DNA of 64,000 nt. Source: Reticulitermes speratus. Lineage: Eukaryota; Arthropoda; Insecta; Blattodea; Rhinotermitidae. Shown here in pieces: positions 25,901 through 37,900 of this stretch. The position numbers and the translations under genes were made by a program. Position 1 is the first letter of the stretch. The number at the start of each line of letters is the position of its first letter. The DNA lies in assembly GCA_021186555.1 (NCBI GenBank), contig JAJKFL010000004.1, positions 11,476,001 to 11,540,000 of the forward strand. Direction: 5' to 3'. The notes under the pieces were generated by a model, which worked only from the letters and a program-made list of their open reading frames with translations, had not been told where the DNA came from and searched no databases.

Positions 25901-28900
25901 CTTTGTACGTAAGTGGAGATATTTGATGCAAAAGCATATCTTATTAAGAATTAAAATTTGGTTTGGAATATTTTTCAATGTCGTGCATATCTAACTAAAT
26001 ATAAGGAAAAATATTTTCTGTCTACATTTACTGTGTAGTATACGGATTTTATCTGCAATCATTGGATATCACCATGAGTAGGGTACGAAAAATTACATTG
26101 ATCGTGTTTTTTGTCACACATTTCCATTGTGTTTTAAATAAAATTTGAAAAAAAAAAAATTGCACACGGATTCTCCATTTTATAATCTGTAATGCTTGTA
26201 TTAACGCGCCTGTGGCCTATTGTGTAATTAAGAAAATTGTACAGTAAACGCCAAAAAAAAAATACTAGTCTTTCAGGACAGGTATAAAAATACATCGTAA
26301 TATGAATGTCATAAACACAGCACCGAACAACAAAACATTACACAGAGTACAGCGACGTTACTACAATCTCGAACCTCCAAACATATCCCATCATACAGTT
26401 TCCTATTCTAATTTACAATTGGCAGTCAGAACCATGACTTAGCGTGGTTCTATCTGTAATTGAGTTCCGTGTGGCACTTTTTATATTAACATACAAACAT
26501 ATAAATTGCCTTTTTTAATTTTGCAATGTGCATGTATTTTCTGCTATTTGGTTTTGAATGTGTGTTTAGTATGCCTTACCAACAATTCCTTCGCTCTTCT
26601 CTATCTGCTGTCTAATTAACAACGTTTCATTTCAAATCCTTTAATTTGTTAGCAAAATATTTGTGATTCAGTATTTGTGCGACATACAGTCTTGTGTTAA
26701 ATAATTAGTAATTATTTTGAAATAACAGTACTGTATTTTATTTGAATTGAGACAAAAAATATTAATAATATCCCTATATTCTAATATATTAAATTATTCA
26801 TCGCATCAAAATAATTCTTAACTACATGTTTCAAATCATGGACATATATCATATTTGTGTATATAAATATGTAACATATAATTATCTTGTTTTACAGAAG
26901 CAAGACCTTTTTTTTAGTACAGAGTGTTTGTAGTAGTAGTTAAATAGACAACACTTTACTTGGAAAATAATTTCACCAAAATAACAAGTTTGTATTTAAA
27001 ACCTCAATATTTAAAGTGTAATTAAACCATCTTGTATGATTAAAATTATGCTGCGCTATTTTCAGTAATCCTCCTAATTGCTTCTTAACCTTACATTCAT
27101 CCCAAAAGCTACATTTTTCTCTGTATGACAATAAACATGAAAATAGATTATCAAGGACTGAAGCGACTGAATTTATCTAATATTAGAATGAATGTACGAT
27201 ATTTTTATTTCTACTAACAGACAGACTTACGTTAACTTTATCTGTTAAAGAGCCCATGACGTAAAAGTGACTTGCACTAGCGTGGCAGGAGAGCCGGAAT
27301 AGCTCAGTCGATACAGTGACTAGTCTACCAAATGCACATCCAATAGAGACAACTAACCTATGGGTACTGGAGACTATTTCCCCGGGGTGTGAAGCTGAAC
27401 ACTCACCGTCATCTAGTGCCGAGTTTGAAACTATGTGGAGCTATACCTCCACTCATTCATATTTCTTCATGGTGTGATGCTGTATCAGGAACATCGAAAA
27501 CTTTAAATTTCACTAACAATTCAGACATTTCGATCTCAATGTGGCTTCCAATAACAATGCATGGGAAAAAAAGGCTTTACAGTGTATAATGGATTTAGTA
27601 AGCATATTGCTTTACCGCCGGCGAGCGGTCAGTTCACACTGTGCATGTCGACGCACTGTATTTACGTAACACTGTGTGTGGGCTAACCATTAAGTGCATA
27701 TCGCAGGTGTTTTTCCGGGCTGGTGTCCTGGGTCAGATGGAAGAACTCCGAGACGATCGTCTGGCCAAGATCATTACCTGGCTCCAGTCATGGATCCGAG
27801 CTTTTATCGCTCGCAAAGAGTACAAGAAACTGCAAGACCAGAGGTGAGTACTAAATCATTCGTCAGTAGTTATTGTATGGAGATCTAAACTACCGTAGTT
27901 TATTCGATGGGGTACCTTTCAGTGTGTCTAACATTTACGTATCATTGAGATTTCGTGTAATATCTATACATGCCTGACGATGTGGGGACCCCTGCGTAGA
28001 GATGGATGTTTCTGGCGAGGTGCGATGTTGACTATAAGGGGGACGACGTATATTTCTGTTACCACACAGACCGAAAACATCAAGCCCTTCGAGTAGCGTG
28101 CAATGCGCGAGTGCACTGTGCGAATGCTTTCAGGATGGGTAGTATCAGCTCGCCTTTCAACACAAAATCTTGCGCATGCGCCTATATTGTGTTCCTAGCA
28201 GGCATCATCTCCTTGGCGGTGGACTGTACACAGTATATCTCATTGCTAGTCTGTCTTGCGACAGGTCCATAGCCTCTTCCAAAGCGAATTCTCTCTTAGG
28301 TTCCTGTATCTTTTCTTTCTTTTACGGTTATACAAGACCTGCTTGCATTTTCTTCCTCGTATTTTCGCGCCTTCTATATTTACTTCTATTTTTTCCTTCA
28401 ATTACATGTTTCAGAAGGCAGTTCCTACGCAAGATATGACCAATACAGTTAGCCTTCCTTCGCTTTCTTTTACGTGGAATGTTTCTTTGTTCCTTGACTC
28501 TACATACTCTATATTTACTTTTTTTTAAGGACCACTTAAATTATCGTGGAAAATGTATGTAATATCACGACACGATTTGCTATAAAGGAAGTCGAATTAT
28601 TACGGAGAAATCATATCATGTCGTGATACCTAATTATTGCTGTGTTATGTAATGAAACATCCATCTCTTATTACAGTTGAAATGCCGAATCTGTTGTGGT
28701 TAATGAAGAAGGTGCGATTGGTCATTAGAATAATTTACCTCCAATTCAAACCCTCGCCAAATGTGGTGTGACCGCTGGCATTAGTACTTCGTGTACGAGA
28801 GGCTTCAAAACACACCCTGCCATGTTACCTCACTGAAAGACAGACAATGATGTTAACAGCGTTCGTTTAATACTTGACCTATTTATTTCCCTAACTAGAT

Positions 28901-31900
28901 GCATATAGCAGAGTCCTTCTTGAGAAGCTAGTAGTTTATCAGCTAGCCAAGAAATCTCCCATATTTTATGGAACCCGGAGGATCGTGATCGTATTCACAA
29001 CATCCCACCTCCTGAGACAGATTAATTCACCCCACCCCCTCGCATTCTATTTCACTACTTTCCATTTAATATTTCGTCTTCTACTTCTAGGTCTTAAAAT
29101 AGTATCTTTCCTTCAGTTTTGCCATCAAAATCCTGTATATGCATTTCTGTTATCCCCGTACTTGCTACATGCCCTATCCATCATCTGAATAATATTTGGT
29201 GACTAGTGAATATCATAAAGTTCCTCGTGGTGATACATATAAGACAAAGGCACGCGGTCCGTCTCTTGCAGGATTGCTCTCCAGGTGGTACAACGAAACC
29301 TGCGCAAGTACATGCAGCTGCGTTTGTGGCCATGGTGGAAACTGTGGCAGAAGGTGAAGCCTATGCTGAACGTAACGCGCATTGAGGACGAGATTAAGGT
29401 ATGTACCGACCTATTTCTGGCCTCCAACATCATTATCATTTTTTTCGTAGCCTTACAAAAATCTCCCAACTTACCTAGTTTACCACCACGTTTTAAGGTG
29501 GGGAATGGCTATATATGAAGTTTACCCCTCCCATATTCCTTCCCCTCGCGTATGAATAAGTATTTTATTTGACATGTTGCCAAGACGCACCCAACCCACA
29601 CCAGGTCCCCCGTTTTGAGGCGAAACCTCCAAAAGCTGTATGTTGGTGGGACGCAAGACGGGTGAATCAGTAGCTCGCGACCGACTGATCACATCGCTCG
29701 TTTCCGAAACCCTCTCGACCCTTCTTCCTATCCTAAGCTTGTTGTTGTTGAACAGCAGCAATGGATCCACGTGAACCTAGTGAATCTGATCTACAGAAAT
29801 TGGAGGAGAAGGCGCAGAAAGCTCAGGAAGCCTTTGAGAAAGAGGAGAAACTGCGCAAGGAGGTCGAAGCCCTCAACGCGAAACTGCTGCAAGAGAAGAC
29901 CGATCTGTTGGCGTCTCTGGAAGGAGAGAAGGGTAGCCTTGCTGACGTCCAGGAGAAGGCCAATAAGCTCCAGGCACAAAAGACCGACCTCGAATCCCAG
30001 CTGCATGTGAGTATAATCACGAATGTCTTCATGCAATACTAACGTAGCATCTAGGCGGTACCCTTTGCTTACAGTCGGATAGCTCAATTGTTAATGCGTC
30101 CGGTATAACGATCGTAGTAATTGTTCATGACACCATGCAGTATTGTCTAAAAGGTATTTGTGGTTTATTTTGATGTTAGCATATAGGACAATTATTTTTC
30201 TAAACATAAATGACCCTTTAAACGTCAGTGGTTACTATATGTACCACCATGTTTAACATTCAACAATTCTACGTTCTGCCCACACAATGTATTTATGTGT
30301 TTTGTATGGATCTCAGAACAAACAGCGATTGTTGTTCTATGCAATATTAACTGATTATAATTTTGTAAACAAAAAATATGTGTGTTTACTGCGCGGTAGG
30401 AACTGAGGCTTTAAGTGTAATTTAAGTTAAATTTGGTCTTTAAATTTTTGAAGTGCTAATATTTGTAACGGAGGTATGCCGAGGTAGAAAGTGCGTTTCG
30501 CAATATAATCTTCTGAACTTTTCCTTTCAAAGAGTTGTAGCAGCAGTTGACAAGTCAATCCATTTCTTATGTGAGAGGAGTTATGGAAAGAATATTCTGT
30601 TCAAAAACCTCTTTATTACGACCGCGCTGAGACATCAGATGTGTGATTTGTTAGAAAAGTACAGACCAACTGCCTGTTCCTCTCAAAGTTTCCCATGAGT
30701 CATTGTCATGACTAAGGAAGAACTTCCGCGAAATTTGGTGGCAGGAGTAAATCTGTTGCTGGAGCATAAAAATTTAGTCAGAAATTTTGTTCTGTTTTTG
30801 TTGTCTTAATTGTCCATTATTACAAATTCAGGAGACATATATTTAGTGTTCTTTTTTTTTCAAGAATATTCGAAATGTATCAAATTAATAAAAATTAGGT
30901 TATGTGTTAGAAAATATATATTAGCCGAGGCAGACTAGTCTATAGATATTATTTGCTTGAATAGTGAAAGTGTTTGTGAAAATGTTTAGTATACCGCTGT
31001 AGAATGAAATGAAAACGGGAGAGAAACTATAATAGTTTCTTAAAAAAAAACTGTGATCCTTTTTCCGTCATATGCACGGCAGCATTTGCAACTCTAGAGA
31101 GGTCTGTTCTTCTAATGTAATTTAATAGCCGATAACCTCTTGAAATTCAATGTTTCTCAAAATCATAGTTTCGATCTTCTTTGTAGGAACTTGCTGTATA
31201 CATTTTCAATACATCAGTAGAAAAACACGCGTATAGTTCAGTTTATTCTGAAATTAAGAAAAACTGAAAGATAAACAGCACTTACACTGTTTATGTGAAA
31301 AGGTACGTCTGAGGAAGTAAGGCAATTCGCTCTCCAAATGTATATTTTTAGTGCCTTCTTCACGTGGTCCAGCTGTTTCATTGCCTGGAAACATATCTCC
31401 TGTCCAAACATTTGCTTCATTATTATGTTTTACAGCATATTTTAATTTTTGGGCGAGGCCTTGAAACAGGGTAAAGAAAATAATTTTATGAAATAGAAGT
31501 TAAACCGAGGTTGTGAACATTTTTGGTGGGGATAAGAACTCTGGTTGCGTGAAACCCGAGAGCAGTGTGAACAGTCATTTTGTGCTGGAACCGCAGGCGT
31601 GTGTGTAGGCAGGGCTCCTGGCGCGGGGCCTGGCACTGACTGAGAGACTGCAGCTGCCGCATTCGCCATCCCACCGCCCCACGGGGTCGGCTATTTGCGG
31701 ATACTCCTGAGTCACGGGCTCCAGTAACCTACCTTCCAGAGCTGACTCAGACTACTATGTGAAGAAAACTTACATCAACTTGGCGAGACTTGGGGTTCTC
31801 ACGGCGTTGTTTCTGGGGATTCGGGTCTTCTGGTATATGACGCTGTGTCGCTGGGTGAGTGGTTCCCGACGTTTCGGAGGATTGTTTTGACCCTTGAAGA

Positions 31901-34900
31901 TTAAGGCACTCCGTTTCTTCCAAACACCTGGAAAGTCTCGCCCAAAGACGCAGCGCCATATCGCAGAAGACTTAAATCTACATTTTACGTTCTCAAAACC
32001 GTTTGCGTTTCGTGGAATACGCGTTGTAACTGTCAATTATTTCAAGTCCAGTGCTTTCTATATGTACAGCCAGGTTTAAAACTATAAACACTGCTCTTTC
32101 ACGCATAATTCGGTTGTGTGTTCTGTATTATTCTCACAAAGAACAGGAATTGTTTCCCTACACAGCATTAACTAATTTATCTTCTTAATGGAAACGCGTT
32201 GCGTCCTCTGTGAGGTACGAATTGAATATTTACATAAAATTCAGATTTGGTTTGTTCTTCAAAGTGTTTACTTCAGTCACAGGAGACTGTCGAATTTACT
32301 GGCCGCATAAGAAATGTTATTTTTGTAGGACACACAAATTTTGGACAGCCCAAACGGAAACCAAACTGTACACAAGGACGTAAAAAGAATTTTGATTGCA
32401 TACGAACATCTAACTCAATGGCAGAAATGCAGAATATTAAATGTCTTTATACCACTGCTACTGTCAAACACGCCGTCCGATTGTCAAGCACATGTAAGTT
32501 GGTACAATAAAATGGCTTCCGCCTGCCTCAAGCAGATGTAAGTTGTTGCAACAAAATGGCTTCCGCCTGCCTCAAGCAGATATAAGTTGGTACAATAAAA
32601 TGACTTCCGCGTGCCTCAAGCAGATGTAAGTTGTTGCAACAAAATGGTTTCCGCCTGCCTCAAGCAGATGTAAGTTGTTGCAACAAAATGGCTTCCGCCT
32701 GCCTCAAGCAGATGTAAGTTGTTGCAACAAAATGGCTTCCGCGTGCCACAGGAACATGAGAAGTTTTAAGTGAAGCACAGGACATACGTGTAGATATTCT
32801 GTAACCGGAGCAAGGGCTCGTGTTGCCAGCTGATGACCCACGCCAATTTTGGTACGATGTAAGCGGTTTCCAAGACGGAGTTAAATTAAGAGCAACTGCA
32901 GGTGGGGCTGTCAAGAGCTCCCTACTTCTCTTTTTCGTATTCCCTGTAATACACACTACTGCTGTGTTTGTAGTTATGGATACTCATAAAATGTGGAATG
33001 TTACTTCTTACAGCAGTGTAGAAATGCCTTCACAAAATGATACAATCCTTTTCATTTGCACAATCTAGTTTTGTACATGGGTTTCAAGGATTCTGTGGAA
33101 CATGTTGTTTCTAGTTTAGGGTTAAACTTTAGCCAAATCCTTAAATCCTGAAGACAGAGGTAGCATTTTCTGCCGAAACATCAGTATCCATCTACAAGGT
33201 GCGTAGTGCCAAAAATCATAAGACCACGTCCTGAACAGTCCATGCCCTAAATACCTGATATGATCATTAAAACATATATTTAATTTGGACACTGTTACAA
33301 TGAAATAAGAGGTAGGAACAGTTAAGGATTGTAAATTATGATGCTCTTTGCCAAAAGATTGCTCATACTCACGTAACGCTATTTATTTGCTAAAGACGGT
33401 TGGCACACCATTTTAGTTGTTAGCGCACAAAGAAACTGTGTCTACTTATACATTGACTAACACGCTATTGCAGTGTTTGTTGAAAGACCCGCATTCAAGT
33501 AATGGAAGACAAAGTTTCTGTGAATGAACTGAGTCCTGTTCATCACATGCATTTCTCTTTCGTCTTCGTTCCGCGGGGATTAATTTAAAAGATATTTTGG
33601 AAAGTCTTGCTCGAGGGAGGGAATGTACTGAGCGATGAATTCCATCCCTGCTCCCGATGCCGTTAAAGCGAGTGGACGTCCCACCGACGGAAATAACCGG
33701 CGACGATGACATACAAGTGACAAAGTGCGGGTAGCGTGTGGTTTTCTAGCCTTGGCTTGCGGCCAGAGACCTAGCTTGGTGCTTAGGCGTACTGCGTCAT
33801 GCATCAGCAGGACTTAAGCACTTCTGTGCTAAGCTAAACACAGTGGCGTCTGCGTCTGCGTCTGCAAGAAGTGGGCCCGCCCGGGTCGATGAAAGGAATA
33901 CTGATCTTACAGGTCCCTTCCCCACAAGCAAAGATAGCGGTATGGGGGCACATATGTGTTCACAGGCATCCATGTTCTATGTATATAAAACTCCAAGGAG
34001 GAATTTCATGACTTTTGGTCCCTGCAAGGTTTCGTTACATTCTGCCATGCGTTACAGACAGACAAACGTTATTTCAAAATAAATTTTTTTTTTGCGAGCA
34101 CCAAATCATATCGTTTCAAAATACAAAACAATACAGATATTAAAATTTTCTGGACACAAGCAAGAGATTTCTGTGTTTATTATCGTATTTGTTCTTTGTT
34201 TGTTTAAGTATTCCTGCGTTTTACTGCTTCTGCTCCGAATGACAGACGAATCAGTCTAAAAACAAGTTCCTGCCAGAAAGTTGGTGATAGCAAGTTATAA
34301 TTCATCCTTTTAAGTGCGGTGATAAGTCCCAAGGTGCGCCTTAGTCCAAAGATTCGATTGTTTTTACGATACACCTCGCGGATGTTTGCTTTAGTTTGAT
34401 AAATATCGGCACTCGCTAATATTTTAAACAACCGGCGCCTCCCACACTTGTTTCCACAGACTAAACTTTACAAATTATAAACGTGAGAGTTGTTCCTGGA
34501 AGAGAAAGAGAGACGCCTAGCGTCGGGGCGTGGTGACGGAATACTTAAAGCATGGTTTCCGAAATTTCCAGAACAACGTCTATATATAGCGTGTCATGGG
34601 CAACTGACATAGTCCAAACGTATCAGCGAACCACAAACCGAAGGCAGAAAGAAACATTATTCAATACAATGACCAGTAAGCATAACTGACAGCACTTTAG
34701 CGCCAACATTAATCGAAGGCTATCTGTAGACGAACTTCACTGAATTTTTTTCAGTAAAAAAAAAGCGTGTTTTGAAACACAGAGCCATGAAGAATTTATC
34801 AATTTCAGTACCGCTGTGAGACGGAAATTGAGGGTCAGTCACAGTGTGCGAAAACGGATTTATACTTAAAATAGATTTGATGCTAAAGATACGTCTGTTT

Positions 34901-37900
34901 ACGTAGAACACAAAATGGCGATGTAGTATTTAATCAATCCTGTTCCTTCAAGTTTATTTCATCGTAAACTGATGAAAGTATAAGGCACCTAGTGTTGCAG
35001 TGCTCATTACAAATCGTACACTGAAATGTACGTGTAAACATATTCTGACGAGTTCCAGGTGTCGGCGTCAAAAACGGCTTTACTAAGCTCTTGTTTTTAA
35101 GTCACAGTGAAGTTCAGAGACGCGTGTGTCAATTTTATCGTACGTTCTGTAACACGTTTTGTGTTATATATTACTTATTTTAGAAGATAATGGCGCATAC
35201 AGGAGCGCGTAATTTTAAAGCAACAAAATATTTAAACTCAAAATTTTTATTTCCTAATTTCCTCTTAACTCCTCCCCCACCCCCTCCCCTTTTCTCTGGC
35301 TGATCATAAAGCCCAGCCAGTAAAATCAAGAATTTCGATAGCTGTTAACTCTTTTCTGTAGTGAACTGCACAAATTGGAGTCCATAACACAGTGCCGGTT
35401 TGTCTGCAGTCCATAACACAGTGCTGGTTTGTCTGCAGTCCATAACACAGTGCCGGTTTATCTGCAGTCCATAACACAGTGCCGGTTTATCTGCAGTCCA
35501 TAACACAGTGCCGGTTTATCTGCAGTCCATAACACAGTGCCTTTTTATCTGCAGTCTATAACACAGTGCCGATTTATCTACAGTCCACAACACAGTGCCG
35601 GTTTGTCTGCAGTCCATAACACAGTGCCGGTTTATCTGCAGTCCATAACACAGTGCCGGTTTATCTGCAGTCCATAACACAGTGCCTTTTTATCTGCAGT
35701 CTATAACACAGTGCCGATTTATCTACAGTCCACAACACAGTGCCGGTTTGTCTGCAGTCTATAACACAGTGCCGATTTATCTACAGTCCACAACACAGTG
35801 CCGGTTTGTCTGCAGTCGATAACACAGTGCCGGTTTGTCTGCAGTCCATAACACAGTGCCGGTTTATCTGCAGTTCATAACACAGTGCCGGTTTATCTGC
35901 AGTCCATAACACAGTGCCGGTTTATCTGCAGTCCATAACACAGTGCCGGTTTATCTGCAGTTCATAACACAGTGCCGGTTTATCTGCAGTCCATAACACA
36001 GTGCCGGTTTATCTGCAGTCCATAACACAGTGCCGGTTTATCTGCAGTCCATAACACAGCGCCGGTTTATCTGCAGTCCATAACACAGTGCCGGTTTATC
36101 TGCAGTCTATAACACAGTGCCGGTTTATCTGCAGTCTATAACACAGCGCCGTACGGTAGACGAAACGAACACAGCTGTAACGCCTTCGTCTTCCCACTTA
36201 TGAATGCCGGCTACGTCATGCAATGTCCACTGTCAGACATTCCGATGTTGGTGATATAATTCCTAAACTATCGTCATACTGCGTAAGCCATATGTGTTCA
36301 CGGAACAAAATAATGCCCACCTTCAAAACTTTAAAGCCCATTGGTTACTATATGTACCACCATGTTTAACATTCAACAATTCTACGTTCTGACCACACAG
36401 TTTATTTATGTGTTTTGTGTGGATCTCAGAACAAACAGCGATTATTTCACTGTACAGCATTAACTGACTGGTTTGTATAACTGAGACGGAGTGTGTTTAC
36501 TGCGCGGTACGGACTGTATTTATGTGTTTTGTGTGGATCTCAGAACAAACAGCGATTATTTCACTGTACAGCATTAACTGAATGGTTTGTATAACTGAGA
36601 CGGAGTGTGTTTACTGCGCGGTACGACTGTATTTATGTGTTTTGTGTGGATCTCAGAACAAACAGCGATTATTTCACTGTACAACATTAACTGACTGGTT
36701 TGTATAACTGAGACGAAGTGTGTTTACTGCGCGGTACGGACTGTATTTATGTGTTTTGTGTGGATCTCAGAACAAACAGCGATTATTTCACTGTACAACA
36801 TTAACTGACTGGTTTGTATAACTGAGACGAAGTGTGTTTACTGCGCGGTACGGACTGTATTTATGTGTTTTGTGTGGATCTCAGAACAAACAGCGATTAT
36901 TTCACTGTACAACATTAACTGACTGGTTTGTATAACTGAGACGGAGTGTGTTTACTGCGCGGTACGGACTGTATTTATGTGTTTTGTGTGGATCTCAGAA
37001 CAAACAGCGATTATTTCACTGTACAACATTAACTGAACTGGTTTGTATAACTGAGACGAAGTGTGTTTACTGCGCGGTACGGACTGTATTTATGTGTTTT
37101 GTGTGGATCTCAGAACAAACAGCGATTATTTCACTGTACAACATTAACTGACTGGTTTGTATAACTGAGACGAAGTGTGTTTACTGCGCGGTACGGACTG
37201 TATTTATGTGTTTTGTGTGGATCTCAGAACAAACAGCGATTATTTCACTGTACAACATTAACTGACTGGTTTGTATAACTGAGACGAAGTGTGTTTACTG
37301 CGCGGTACGGACTGTATTTATGTGTTTTGTGTGGATCTCAGAACAAACAGCGATTATTTCACTGTACAACATTAACTGACTGGTTTGTATAACTGAGACG
37401 AAGTGTGTTTACTGCGCGGTACGGACCGGGTCTTTAAATACAATTCAGGTTGTATGGCGAATGCCAACGTATAATTAAAATTCGGGGCAAGCACTCATGC
37501 CGCCTCTCCAATTGCCAAGGACTTCAGCCAACCTACCCGTTCCCGCTCAGGTCGCAAAGGCCTTCAGCCTTCGCGACCAATTATCTCTAGATTTAAACAC
37601 CATAAATCTATCCAGAGTTCTTTCCCTGAAAAAGAACATATAGCCATTTGTAACAGAAGTCCTTAGTATGGCCACGTTGAGGCTGTCATCCAAAATGGGA
37701 GATCCGTTAACCTGCGAAATGCAACTTTCCGGATACAAAGTTCTCGTGTCAAGTTCGCCAAAGCGTTTCGTACACAGTAATGTCTAAAGGGAATAAGGAA
37801 CGTCGAACTGCATTTTTCCCAAGTCCCCGTGCTTAACTTTTTGATTGCTTTTTGTTGGCTTAGTCTCTAAATGGAGCAGGACTTCAGAGTTTGAACATTT

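Larger units (their letters stand above)
22396..27706 (+). other. Mhc: introns around the alternative converter exons
   Basis: Between versions 1 and 2 (22396-23511) and between 2 and 3 (23633-25314) I see no fourth converter exon; GHTK-coding strings occur only at the three listed sites. A degenerate foldback arm with GAAACGTTGG lies at 24545-24590 (minus). From 25433 to 27706 the sequence is AT-rich, with the hairpin MITE, a fragment of the 114-bp unit at 25545-25606 and a SINE at 27290-27500. Muscle-specific splicing signals probably lie here, but I cannot point to them. Confidence 0.6.

Noticed and set aside
29761-29796. ATG at 29761 as a translation start for the rod
   Set aside because: The frame is open from there, but the in-phase splice acceptor CTACAG at 29791-29796 gives exactly the expected rod junction. 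The upstream codons have no counterpart in myosin.
33150-33195. Hammerhead-like motif on the plus strand (CTGAAGA ... GCCGAAACATC)
   Set aside because: Four unpaired bases separate the core box from stem II, and there is no GUH triplet or closing stem I.
33446-33804. Minus-strand ORFs as a nested gene
   Set aside because: Two overlapping frames of similar length, no domain, no splice or promoter support; more likely a mobile-element relic.
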